Source: Glandiceps talaboti
Lineage: Eukaryota; Hemichordata; Enteropneusta; Spengelidae
Direction: 5' to 3'
Assembly (NCBI RefSeq): GCF_964340395.1
Contig: NC_135571.1
Location: forward strand, 14,002,546-14,066,545
DNA: 64,000 nucleotides
The translations under genes were made by a program, and so were the position numbers. The notes under the pieces were generated by a model, which made no database searches, had not been told where the DNA came from, and worked only from the letters and a program-made list of their open reading frames with translations. Shown here piece after piece: positions 1-13,076 of the stretch; the first letter of the stretch is position 1; the number at the start of each line of letters is the position of its first letter.

Positions 1-3000
1 TGAGTAGCGGCAACTTAAGAGTAAATATTAGAATCTGAATGACTGTTATTTATTGCTTCAATAAGATTATACTGTACTTTTTTATTCATTCCTTTCAGGA
101 TGGATCCCCAAGGCCACCCAAGATGGCACGAAAATAGAGGGCAGATGAACATCAGACAGCCAATCAGAAGTGAAAGAAGTAAGTGAACATTTGGAATTGT
201 AAAATTACTGAAAATGGCCATTAGTTTTTTTGCCAAAACTTGTTTTCTTTTAGCAATGGAAAGTACAAGTTATCTAAAGAGTCTTTCGTCAGTACTAAGC
301 ACATGACAAGCAGTGACAATCTTATGTCACAAGTAGATTGTAGCTGAATGAAGAAACATTTTGGAGATTAGCATAATTATATTATTGGCAGTAATATTTT
401 CAAAAAGGTCATAGTGAGTAGTGGCAACTTAAGAGTAAATATTAGAAACTGAATGACTGTTATTTCATTGCTTCAATAAGATTATACTGTTCTGTTTGAT
501 GCATTCCTTTCAGGATGGATCCCCAAGGCCACCCAAGATGGCACGAAAATAAAGGGCAGATGAACATCAGACAGGCAATCACAAGTGAAAGAAGTAAGTG
601 AACATTTGGAATTGTAAAATTACTGAAAATGGCCATTAGGTTTTTTGCCCAAAGTTGTTTTCTTTTAGCAATGGAAAGTACAAGTTATCTAAAGAGTCTT
701 TCGTCAGTACTAAGCACATGACAAGCAGTGACAATCTTATGTCACAAGTAGATTGTAGCTGAATGAAGAAACATTTTGGAGATTAGCATAATTATATTAT
801 TGGCAGTAATATTTTCAAAAAGGTCATAGTGAGTAGTGGCAACTTAAGAGTAAATATTAGAATCTGAATGACTGTTATTTCATTGCTTCAATAAGATTAT
901 ACTGTTCTGTTTGATGCATTCCTTTCAGGATGGATCCCCAAGGCCACCCAAGATGGCACGAAAATAGAGGGCAGATGAACATCAGACAGGCAATCACAAG
1001 TGAAAGAAGTAAGTGAACATTTGGAATTGTAAAATTACTGAAAATGGCCATTAGGTTTTTTGCCCAAAGTTGTTTTCTTTTAGCAATGGAAAGTACAAGT
1101 TATCTAAAGAGTCTTTCGTCAGTACTAAGCACATGACAAGCAGTGACAAACTTATGTCACAAGTAGATTGTAGCTGAAGGAAGAAACATTTTGGAGATTA
1201 GAATAATTATATTATTGGCAGTAATATTTTTCAAAAAGGTCATAGTGAGTAGTGCCAACTTAAGAGTAAATATTAGAATCTGAATGACTGTTATGTCATT
1301 GCTTCAATAAGATTATACTGTTCTGTTTGATGCATTCCTTTCAGGATGGATCCCCAAGGCCACCCAAGATGGCACGAAAATAAAGGGCAGATGAACATCA
1401 GACAGGCAATCACAAGTGAAAGAAGTAAGTGAACATTTGGAATTGTAAAATTACTGAAAATGGCCATTAGGTTTTTTGCCCAAAGTTGTTTTCTTTTAGC
1501 AATGGAAAGTACAAGTTATCTAAAGAGTCTTTCGTCAGTACTAAGCACATGACAAGCAGTGACAAACTTATGTCACAAGTAGATTGTAGGTGAATGAAGA
1601 AACATTTTGGAGATTAGAATAATTATATTATTGGCAGTAATATTTTTCAAAAAGGTCATAGTGAGTAGTGCCAACTTAAGAGTAAATATTAGAATCTGAA
1701 TGACTGTTATTTCATTGCTTCAATAAGATTATACTGTACTTTTTTATTCATTCCTTTCAGGATGGATCCCCAAGGCCACCCAAGATGGCACGAAAATAGA
1801 GGGCAGGAGAACATCAGACAGCCAATCAGAAGTGAAAGAAGTAAGTGAACATTTGGAATTGTAAAATTACCGAAAATGGGCATTAGGTTTTTTGCCCAAA
1901 GTTGTTTTCTTTTAGCAATGGAAAGTACAAGTTATCTAAAGAGTCTTTCGTCAGTACTAAGCACATGACAAACAGTGACAACCTTATGTCACAAGTAGAT
2001 TGTAGCTGAATGAAGAAACATTTTGGAGATTAGCATAATTATATTATTGGCAGTAATATTTTTCAAAAAGGTCACTGCGAGTAGCGGCAACTTAAGAGTA
2101 AATATTAGAATCTGAATGACTGTTATTTCATTGCTTCAATAAGATTATACTGTACTTTTTAATTCATTCCTTTCAGGATGGATCCCCAAGGCCACCCAAG
2201 ATGGCACGAAAATAGAGGGCAGATGAACATCAGACAGCCAATCAGAAGTGAAAGAAGTAAGTGAACATTTGGAATTGTAAAATTACTGAAAATGGCCATT
2301 AGGTTTTTTGCCCAAAGTTGTTTTCTTTTAGCAATGGAAAGTACAAGTTATCTAAAGAGTCTTTCGTCAGTACTAAGAACATGACAAGCAGTGACAACCT
2401 TATGTCACAAGTAGATTGTAGCTGAATGAAGAAACATTTTGGAGATTAGAATAATTATATTATTGACTAATATTTTTCAAAAAGGTCATTGTGAGTAGCG
2501 GCAACTTAAGAGTAAATATTAGAATCTGAATGACTGTTATTTCATTGCTTCAATAAGATTATACTGTACTGTTTGATTCATTCCTTTTAGGATGGATCCC
2601 CAAGGCCACCCAAGATGGCATGAAAATAGAGGGCAGATGAACATCAGACAGCCAATCAGAAGTGAAAGAAGTAAGTGAACATTTGGAATTGTAAAATTAC
2701 TGAAAATGGCCATTAGGTTTTTTGCCCAAACTTGTTTTCTTTTAGTAATGGAAAGTACAAGTTATCTAAAGATTCTTTCGTTAGTACTAAGCACATGACA
2801 AGCAGTGACAAACTTATGTCACAAGTAGATTGTAGCTGAATGAAGAAACATTTTGGAGATTAGCATAATTATATTATTGGCAGTAATATTTTGAAAAAGG
2901 TCATAGTGAGTAGCGGCAACTTAAGAGTAAATATTACAATCTGAATGACTGTTATTTCATTGCTTCAATAAGATTATATTGTACTGTTTGATTCATTCCT

Positions 3001-6000
3001 TTTAGGATGAATCTCCAAGGCCACCCAAGATGGCACGAAAATAGAGGGCAGATGAACATCAGACAGCCAATCAGAAGTGAAAGAAGTAAGTGAACATTTG
3101 GAATTGTAAAATTACTGAAAATGGCCATTAGGTTTTTTGCCCAAAGTTGTTTTCTTTTAGCAATGGAAAGTACAAGTTATCTAAAGAGTCTTTCGTATGT
3201 ACTAAGCACATGACAAGCAGTGACAAACTTATGTCACAAGTAGATTGTAGCTGAATGAAGAAACATTTTGGAGATTAGCATAATTATATTATTGGAAGTA
3301 ATATTTTTCAAAAACGTCATAGTGAGTAGCGGCAACTTAAGAGTAAATATTAGAATCTGAATGACTGTTATTTCATTGCTTCAATAAGATTATACTGTAC
3401 TGTTTGATTCATTCCTTTCAGGATGGATCCCCAAGGCCACCCAAGATGGCACGAAAATAGAGGGCAGATGAACATTAGACAGCCAATCAGAAGTGAAAGA
3501 AGTAAGTGTACATTTCAAATTGTAAAATTACTGAAAATGGCCATTAGGTTTTTTGCCCAAAGTTGTTTTCTTTTAGCAATGGACAGTACAAGTTATCTAA
3601 AGAGTCTTTCGTCAGTACTAAGAACATGACAAGCAGTGACAAACTTATGTCACAAGTAGATTGTAGCTGAATGAAGAAACATTTTGGAGATTAGCATAAT
3701 TATATTATTGGCAGTAATATTTTGAAAAAGGTCATAGTGAGTAGCGGCAACTTAAGAGTAAATATTAGAATCTGAATGACTGTTATTTCATTGCTTCAAT
3801 AAGATTATACTGTACTGTTTGATTCATTCCTTTCAGGATGGATCCCCAAGGCCACCCAAGATGGCACGAAAATAGAGGGCAGATGAACATCAGACAGCCA
3901 ATCAGAAGTGAAAGAAGTAAGTGAACATTTGGAATTGTAAAATTACTGAAAATGGGCATTAGGTTTTTTGCCCAAAGTTGTTTTCTTTTAGCAATGGAAA
4001 GTACAAGTTATCTAAAGAGTCTTTCGTTAGTACTAAGCACATGACAAGCAGTGACAAACTTATGTCACAAGTAGATTATAGCTGAATGAAGAAACATTTT
4101 GGAGATTAGCATAATTATATTATTGACAGTAATATTTTTCAAAAAGGTCATTGTGAGTAGCGGCAACTTAAGAGTAAATATTAGAATCTGAATGACTGTT
4201 ATTTCATTGCTTCAATAAGATTATACTGTACTGTTTGATTCATTCCTTTTAGGATGGATCCCCAAGGCCACCCAAGATGGCACGAAAATAGAGGGCAGAT
4301 GAACATCAGACAGCCAATCAGAAGTAAAAGAAGTAAGTGAACATTTGGAATTGTAAAATTACTGAAAATGGGCATTAGGTTTTTTGCCCAAAGTTGTTTT
4401 CTTTTAGCAATGGAAAGTACAAGTTATCTAAATAGTCTTTCGTCAGTACTAAGCACATGACAAGCAGTGACAAACTTATGTCACAAGTAGATTGTAGCTG
4501 AATGAAGAAACATTTTGGAGATTAGCATAATTATATTATTGGAAGTAATATTTTTCAAAAACGTCATAGTGAGTAGCGGCAACTTAAGAGTAAATATTAG
4601 AATCTGAATGACTGTTATTTCATTGCTTCAATAAGATTATACTGTACTGTTTGATTCATTCCTTTCAGGATGGATCCCCAAGGCCACCCAAGATGGCACG
4701 AAAATAGAGGGCAGATGAACATTAGACAGCCAATCAGAAGTGAAAGAAGTAAGTGTACATTTGCAATTGTAAAATTACTGAAAATGGCCATTAGGTTTTT
4801 TGCCCAAAGTTGTTTTCTTTTAGCAATGGTCAGTACAAGTTATCTAAAGAGTCTTTCGTCAGTACTAAGAACATGACAAGCAGTGACAAACTTATGTCAC
4901 AAGTAGATTCTAGCTGAATGAAGAAACATTTTGGAGATTAGCATAATTATATTATTGGCAGTAATATTTTGAAAAAGGTCATAGTGAGTAGCGGCAACTT
5001 AAGAGTAAATATTAGAATCTGAATGACTGTTATTTCATTGCTTCAATAAGATTATACTGTACTTTTTGATTCATTCCTTTCAGGATGGATCCCAAAGGCC
5101 ACCCAAGATGGCACGAAAATAGAGGGCAGATGAACATCAGACAGCCAATCAGAAGTGAAAGAAGTAAGTGAACATTTGCAATTGTAAAATTACTGAAAAT
5201 GGCCATTAGGTTTTTTGCCCAAAGTTGTTTTCTTTTAGCAATGGAAAGTACAAGTTATCTAAATAGTCTTTCGTCAGTACTAAGACCATGACAAACAGTG
5301 ACAAACTTATGTCACAAGTAGATTGTAGCTGAATGAAGAAACATTTTGGAGATTAGCATAATTATATTATTGACAGTAATATTTTTCAAAAACGTCATAG
5401 TGAGTAGCGGCAACTTAAGAGTAAATATTAGAATCTGAATGACTGTTATTTCATTGCTTCAATAAGATTATACTGTACTGTTTGATTCATTCCTTTCAGG
5501 ATGGATCCCCAAGGCCACCCAAGATGGCACGAAAATAGAGGGCAGATGAACATTAGACAGCCAATCAGAAGTGAAAGAAGTAAGTGTACATTTCAAATTG
5601 TAAAATTACTGAAAATGGCCATTAGGTTTTTTGCCCAAAGTTGTTTTCTTTTAGCAATGGACAGTACAAGTTATCTAAAGAGTCTTTCGTCAGTACTAAG
5701 AACATGACAAGCAGTGACAAACTTATGTCACAAGTAGATTCTAGCTGAATGAAGAAACATTTTGGAGATTAGCATAATTATATTATTGGCAGTAATATTT
5801 TGAAAAAGGTCATAGTGAGTAGCGGCAACTTAAGAGTAAATATTAGAATCTGAATGACTGTTATTTCATTGCTTCAATAAGATTATACTGTACTGTTTGA
5901 TTCATTCCTTTCAGGATGGATCCCCAAGGCCACCCAAGATGGCACGAAAATAGAGGGCAGATGAACATCAGACAGCCAATCAGAAGTGAAAGAAGTAAGT

Positions 6001-9000
6001 GAACATTTGGAATTGTAAAATTACTGAAAATGGGCATTAGGTTTTTTGCCCAAAGTTGTTTTCTTTTAGCAATGGAAAGTACAAGTTATCTAAAGAGTCT
6101 TTCGTTAGTACTAAGCACATGACAAGCAGTGACAAACTTATGTCACACAAGTAGATTATAGCTGAATGAAGAAACATTTTGGAGATTAGCATAATTATAT
6201 TATTGACAGTAATATTTTTCAAAAAGGTCATTGTGAGTAGCGGCAACTTAAGAGTAAATATTAGAATCTGAATGACTGTTATTTCATTGCTTCAATAAGA
6301 TTATACTGTACTGTTTGATTCATTCCTTTTAGGATGGATCCCCAAGGCCACCCAAGATGGCACGAAAATAGAGGGCAGATGAACATCAGACAGCCAATCA
6401 GAAGTGAAAGAAGTAAGTGAACATTTGGAATTGTAAAATTACTGAAAATGGGCATTAGGTTTTTTGCCCAAAGTTGTTTTCTTTTAGCAATGGAAAGTAC
6501 AAGTTATCTAAATAGTCTTTCGTCAGTACTAAGCACATGACAAGCAGTGACAAACTTATGTCACAAGTAGATTGTAGGTGAATGAAGAAACATTTTGGAG
6601 ATGAGCATAATTATATTATTGGCAGTAATATTTTGAAAAAGGTCATAGTGAGTAGCGGCAACTTAAGAGTAAATATTAGAATCTGAATGACTGTTATTTC
6701 ATTGCTTCAATAAGATTATACTGTACTTTTTGATTCATTCCTTTCAGGATGGATCCCCAAGGCCACCCAAGATGGCACGAAAATAGAGGGCATATGAACA
6801 TCAGACAGCCAATCAGAAGTGAAAGAAGTAAGTGAACATTTGCAATTGTAAAATTACTGAAAATGGCCATTAGGTTTTTTGCCCAAAGTTGTTTTCTTTT
6901 AGCAATGGAAAGTACACGTTATCTAAAGAGTCTTTCGTCAGTACTAAGACCATGACAAACAGTGACAAACTTATGTCACAAGTAGATTGTAGCTGAATGA
7001 AGAAACATTTTGGAGATTAGCATAATTATATTATTGACAGTAATATTTTTCAAAAAGGTCATAGTGAGTCGTGGCAACTTAAGACTAAATATTAGCATCT
7101 GAATGACAGTTATTTCATTGCTTCAATAAGATTATACTGTACTGTTTGATTCATTCCTTTAAGGATGGATCCCCAAGGCCACCCAAGATGGCACGAAAAT
7201 AGAGGGCAGATGAACATCAGACAGCCAATCAGAAGTGAAAGAAGTAAGTGAACATTTGGAATTATAAAATTACCGAAAATGGGCATTAGGTTTTTTGCCC
7301 AAAGTTGTTTTCTTTTAGCAATGGAAAGTACAAGTTATCTAAAGAGTCTTTCGTCAGTACTAAGCACATGACAAGCAGTGACAAACTTATGTCACAAGTA
7401 GATTGTAGCTGAATGAAGCAACATTTTGGAGATTAGCATAATTATATTATTGGCAGTAATATTTTTCAAAAAGGTCATAGTGAGTAGTGGCAACTTAAGA
7501 GTAAATATTAGAATCTGAATGACTGTTATTTCATTGCTTCAATAAGATTATACTGTACTGTTTGATTCATTCCTTTTAGGATGGATCCCCAAGGCCACCC
7601 AAGATGGCACGAAAATAGAGGGCAGATGAACATCAGACAGCCAATCAGAAGTGAAAGAAGTAAGTGAACATTTGGAATTATAAAATTACCGAAAATGGGC
7701 ATTAGGTTTTTTGCCCAAAGTTGTTTTCTTTTAGCAATGGAAAGTACAAGTTATCTAAAGAGTCTTTCGTCAGTACTAAGCACATGACAAGCAGTGACAA
7801 ACTTATGTCACAAGTAGATTGTAGCTGAATGAAGCAACATTTTGGAGATTAGCATAATTATATTATTGGCAGTAATATTTTTCAAAAAGGTCATAGTGAG
7901 TAGTGGCAACTTAAGAGTAAATATTAGAATCTGAATGACTGTTATTTCATTGCTTCAATAAGATTATACTGTACTGTTTGATTCATTCCTTTTAGGATGG
8001 ATCCCCAAGGCCACCCAAGATGGCACGAAAATAGAGGGCAGATGAACATGAGACAGCCAATGAGAAGTGAAAGAAGTAAGTGAACATTTGGAATTGTAAA
8101 ATTACTGAAAATGGCCATTAGGTTTTTTACCCAAAGTTGTTTTCTTTTAGCAATGGAAAGTACAAGTTATCTAAAGAGTCTTTCGTCAGTACTAAGCACA
8201 TGGCAAGCAGTGACAAACTTATGTCACAAGTAGATTGTAGCTGAATTAAGAAACATTTTGGAAATTAGAATAATTATATTATTGGCAGTAATATTTTTCA
8301 AAAAGGTCACAGTGAGTAGCGTCAACTTAAGAGTAAATATTAGAATCTGAATGACTGTTATTTCATTGCTTCAATAAGATTATACTGTACTGTTTGATTC
8401 ATTCCTTTTAGGATGGATCCCCAAGGCCACCCAAGATGGCACGAAAATAGAGGGCAGATGAACATCACACAGCCAATCAGAAGTGAAAGAAGTAAGTGAA
8501 CATTTGGAATTGTAAAATTACTGAAAATGGGCATTAGGTTTTTTGCCCAAAGTTGTTTTCTTTTAGCAATGGAAAGTACAAGTTATCTAAAGAGTCTTTC
8601 GTCAGTACTAAGACCATGACAAACAGTGACAAACTTATGTCACAAGTAGATTGTAGCTGAATGAAGAAAGATTTTGGAGATTAGCATAATTATATTATTG
8701 GCAGTAATATTTTTCAAAAAGGTCATAGTGAGTAGCGGCAACTTAAGAGTAAATATTAGAATCTGAATGACTGTTATTTCATTGCTTCAATAAGATTATA
8801 CTGTACTGTTTGATTCATTCCTTTTAGGATGGATCCCCAAGGCCACCCAAGATGGCACGAAAATAGAGGGCAGATGAACATCAGACAGCCAATCAGAAGT
8901 GAAAGAAGTAAGTGAACATTTGGAATTGTAAAATTACTGAAAATGGCCATTAGGTTTTTTGCCCAAAGTTGTTTTCTTTTAGCAATGGAAAGTACAAGTT

Positions 9001-10313
9001 ATCTAAAGAGTCTTTCGTCAGTACTAAGAACATGACAAGCAGTGACAACCTTATGTCACAAGTAGATTGTAGCTGAATGAAGAAACATTTTGGAGATTAG
9101 AATAATTATATTATTGACTAATATTTATCAAAAAGGTCATTGTGAGTAGCGGCAACTTAAGAGTAAATATTAGAATCTGAATGACTGTTATTTCATTGCT
9201 TCAATAAGATTATACTGTACTGTTTGATTCATTCCTTTTAGGATGGATCCCCAAGGCCACCCAAGATGGCACGAAAATAGAGGGCAGATGAACATCAGAC
9301 AGCCAATCAGAAGTGAAAGAAGTAAGTGAACATTTGGAATTGTAAAATTACTGAAAATGGCCATTAGGTTTTTTGCCCAAAGTTGTTTTCTTTTAGCAAT
9401 GGAAAGTACAAGTTATCTAAAGAGTCTTTCGTCAGTACTAAGAACATGACAAGCAGTGACAAACTTATATCATAAGTAGATTGTAGCTGAATGAAGAAAC
9501 ATTTTGGAGATTAGCATAATTATATTATTGGCAGTAATATTTTTCTAAAAGGTCACAGTGAGTAGCGGCAACTTAAGAGTAAATATTAGAATCTGAATGA
9601 CTGTTATTTCATTGCTTCAATAAGATTATACTGTACTGTTTGATTCATTCCTTTTAGGATGGATCCCCAAGGCCACCCAAGATGGCACGAAAATAGAGGG
9701 CAGATGAACATCAGACAGCCAATCAGAAGTGAAAGAAGTAAGTGAACATTTGGAATTGTAAAATTACTGAAAATGGCCATTAGGTTTTTTGCCCAAAGTT
9801 GTTTTCTTTTAGCAATGGAAAGTACAATTTATCTAAAGAGTCTTTCGTCAGTACTAAGCATATGACAAGCAGTGACAAACTTATGTCACAAGTAGATTGT
9901 AGCTGAATGAAGAACATTTTGGAGATTAGAATAATTATATTATTGGCAGTAATATTTCTCAAAAGGGTCATTGTGAGTAGCGGCAACTTAAGAGTAAATA
10001 TTAGAATCTGAATGACTGTTATTTCATTGCTTCAATAAGATTATAGTGTACTTTTTTTATTCATTCCTTTCAGGATGGATCCCCAAGGCCACCCAAGATG
10101 GCACGAAAATAGAGGGCAGATGAACATCAGACAGCCAATCAGAAGTGAAAGAAGTAAGTGAACATTTGGAATTGTAAAATTACTGAAAATGGCCATTAGG
10201 TTTTTTGCCCAAAGTTGTTTTCTTTTAGCAATGGAAAGTACAATTTATCTAAAGAGTCTTTCGTCAGTACTAAGCATATGACAAGCAGTGACAAACTTAT
10301 GTCACAAGTACGT
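1..10313. repeat. Tandem satellite, ~415-bp unit, 25 copies
   Basis: Head-to-tail array of a 414-418 bp monomer running off the left edge of the window. The landmark GATGGATCCCC begins at 99, 514, 929, 1344, 1761, 2177, 2591, 3006 (variant), 3422, 3837, 4253, 4669, 5084, 5500, 5915, 6333, 6748, 7164, 7580, 7996, 8412, 8828, 9242, 9658 and 10074. Units are nearly identical. Each holds a pyrimidine tract plus AG, an 80-base segment, and a GTAAGT. Short open frames of 68-69 codons inside units depend on point variants and look non-coding. The last unit breaks off at about 10,313. Confidence 0.97.
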
Positions 10314-10620
10314 TTTGGAGATTCGTTACCTTGAGAGTAACTATGCACGGTCATGGTATAAAGAACACTAGTGGAATATCAGATGTTAGACATTTTGGTT
10401 TAAGCTATCTATTCCGCAGTATATTACAAAATTGGTAATTATTATAATTTGAATGAATGTTGTTGTATATAAGATTTCAATTGTCATACTATTTTTGGAT
10501 TTTTTCACTTTAGGATGGAATGTATACGAAGACCCAAGAAGGCGATTATTAAAAGTTCATGAATTGTTATTGTTTTTTTTCTTTTTAAGTATGAATGAAT
10601 GAATGTGTGACTGCTGTTCT
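10314..10620 (+). repeat. Diverged half-unit flanking the satellite
   Basis: After the array stops, a pyrimidine tract plus TTTAG precedes GATGGAATGTATACGAAGACC at 10,514. That is 440 bases after the last canonical cassette and recognisably related to the cassette start. The rest has lost similarity, and no GTAAGT donor follows. It is probably an older, decayed unit at the array edge. Confidence 0.5.
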
Positions 10621-12137
10621 AAATCTCTTCTCCCCTCCCTGCCCTCCCCAACCTGCACAATAACAATACTATCATTATTTTCACCGTCTTCGTTGTCATC
10701 GCCGCTGCCGCCGTCTTCGCCATCGTCAATTAACTCGCGTCGCGTCTGAGTACTTTTTCGCTGTCACTAAACATGATTACACATTACATATTACAGTACA
10801 TCTATTTTCTCTTTCTATTTGGCTTCTGTTGTTTGGTTGTGCTCTGGTTAGGTTAAGTTGGTGACCGGTTTGTCGGTTGGTCCGGTAGTTTTGATTATTT
10901 GAACTTGCTGTCTATATCCTTTCTCTCATACATAACACTCACAAATTTCACAATTCCGCCGCTGTCTCCATTTTCTCCGTGCGCGTCTTCGTCTGCATTC
11001 GCTGTCTTTGCCGTGTCATATCTAATTTATTTTCACACCAACATGTACAAACTCCATGTTTGTATTTGTTTGAGAGGGCACAAAGCCCTTATAAGTCATA
11101 ACTATTCGCAGTCAAGCATTGGGTATGTGTGTGTGAACTTGCCAATCCCTCCCTCCAACCATAGATAAAAATAAAAACTGTTTCCTCTGGCATATGTTAT
11201 GGCAACTCAAAAAAGGCGACAAAGAATTGCTTGGCAGCGATGACACCCCTAGCATTGACTAGATAATATGGAAATTAGACTGTAAGAATATAAATATAAA
11301 TTATTCAACAGTCTAATTTTCAGGGGACCTTTTGCCAGAATTGCCATATCATAACCTGTTTACAGTGCTCTTGGTAAATTCAATTTTATCTTGAAGGATG
11401 GGAATTTAAATAAAATATACAGTAAGTTCCATAAACATTCTAAATAACCAACTGAAAATACTACCATCTGGCTTTTGTGGCTGTCATTCAAGGCAATGTC
11501 TATTATATCTACAGGATATCAAATGCATAGCACATCACCTGCACCTGACGGCAAAGAGTGGTAAGTGTCATCTATAATTATAAGTTGCTTATCTATAATT
11601 ATGTTACTTACTTTTTTATTCGTCTACATTCAATGTGTGATGATAATGAATGCAAAAGATCTGTTTTACACGTGCTATCGTAAGTGACACGTATAAAGGT
11701 AAATTATGCATGTGTATGAGCATATAACATGCACATAAGGGCAATTGAATCGTGTTTGAAAATAAACACACTTGTACATGTAATTACGCATGTGCGAATA
11801 TAAATAACACACCAATAAGGCAAACGATGAAAATACGAAAATAAATTACACACACATAAGGTAAATGGTGCATCATAAATATAAATGGTTCACATGTGGC
11901 AATAAATTACTTAAATGGTGTGCCATGTAAAAAAGATGACACAAGGCAAATGATATACGTATGATGAAAGTAAATGACATGCATAAAGCAAAACAATGCA
12001 TATATAAAGGTAAATGACATACATAACTGACGAATGCATTAAGGTAAATGGTGCACTGTATAACAAATGACATGCCTTAGGCAAATGAGATGCGCTATGA
12101 AAGCGACGCATATATAGGAGTAAATTACATGCACACG

Positions 12138-12138
<1 letters not shown>
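10621..12138. other. Intergenic, no gene seen
   Basis: Low-complexity CT-rich and AT-rich DNA. From about 11,640 to 12,120 there are loosely repeated phrases of the form GGCAAATGAnATnCATATATAAAGGTAAATGACAT, a degenerate short tandem repeat. No exon with credible splice sites or protein similarity was seen on either strand. Confidence 0.6.

Positions 12139-12140
<2 letters not shown>

Positions 12141-12214
<74 letters not shown>
12141..12214. repeat. (AC)n microsatellite
   Basis: About 37 uninterrupted AC dinucleotides. The Cys/Val and His/Thr open frames over it are repeat artefacts. Confidence 0.97.
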
Positions 12215-12221
<7 letters not shown>

Positions 12222-12236
12222 CTTGCCATGCCTGTA

Positions 12237-12270
12237 GTACTACTGAACCTTATCAGTTCAGTTGTACTAA
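12237..12270 (+). mobile_element. Stem-loop ending in CTAA, Helitron-like 3' end (copy 1)
   Basis: AGTAC-TA-CTGAAC pairs with GTTCAG-TT-GTACT around a short loop and is followed by AA, giving a CTAA terminus. The same motif follows a microsatellite at 17,598-17,631 and 56,548-56,582. A 3' hairpin followed by CTRR is the known terminus of Helitrons and HINE/Helentron-type non-autonomous elements; the assignment is an inference from this shape. Confidence 0.45.
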
Positions 12271-12681
12271 AAAATGGTTCGCGTCGTCACACCACTTTAG
12301 ACATATGTCCTGACCAGAAACAACTCCTTTTTTACCGAATATAAAGTAACCAAATCGGTGTTAGGGAATGATTTGAAATACATCTCAGTGGAGGTACATT
12401 ATCAATGAAGTCGTTACTAGTCCCAGAACCCTCTCTAACATAAATAAACTAACGCAATGTCGCACAAGCTCAACAAATGAACATCGATATCGTTCGTTTA
12501 GGTCAAAACCCCTCCCCTCCCCCTAAAGGAACATTCATAAGTACGACATTAGACGTTTATATATGCTGTAAACTATGATGAGAACTGTAGTGGTCACACC
12601 ACTACGATCGATGCAATATAAAAACACGATGCTAAATATGTACGTTAAAATATTACCACAAAGCCAGGACATGGTCATACC

Positions 12682-12782
12682 TAGACTGTAAGATACGTCG
12701 TGACGTTTCGCCTTCACCGGCCTCCTCTCACAGGGTTATCCGATGTTTGAGGGCGCCCCGTCACGGCGTACCTTACAGACTA
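12682..12782 (+). mobile_element. MITE, 101 bp, 9-bp target-site duplication (copy 1)
   Basis: Starts TAGACTGTAAGATACG and ends CGTACCTTACAGACTA, with imperfect inverted termini of about 24 bp. It is bracketed by the direct repeat GGTCATACC (12,673-12,681 and 12,783-12,791). No coding capacity. The 9-bp duplication is of the size made by Mutator-like transposases, among others. Confidence 0.85.
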
Positions 12783-12978
12783 GGTCATACCTCACATAAG
12801 TACATTTTTATCAACTTATCAACATCTCAGGAGTAAATACAAATTTAGCTGTTCTCATTGAAAGAGTTTTCCATCGAAATTTGGTTAAAAGTGCGAAAAT
12901 GAAGTTCAATAATCGCATTGACGTCGCTAGACCTCCCCCCCCCCCCAACCATAGACCCTAAACGTGCAGGTTATATGC

Positions 12979-13067
12979 TAGACTGTAAGATACGTCGTGA
13001 CGTTTCGCCCTCATCGGCCTCCTCTCACTGTTTGAGGGCGCCCCGTCACGGCGTACCCTACAGACTA
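12979..13067 (+). mobile_element. MITE, 89 bp, 9-bp target-site duplication (copy 2)
   Basis: Same family and orientation as the element at 12,682, with a short internal deletion. It is bracketed by GTTATATGC (12,970-12,978 and 13,068-13,076). Confidence 0.85.
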
Positions 13068-13076
13068 GTTATATGC

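Noticed and set aside
3423-5707. Three 68-codon frames (3,423, 4,670, 5,501) in the satellite as real genes
   Set aside because: They read through the GTAAGT donor only because of variants in particular units; most units have stops there, so the frame is not maintained.
1-10313. CRISPR-like array
   Set aside because: The whole ~415-bp unit is repeated with no unique spacers, and the DNA is eukaryotic.
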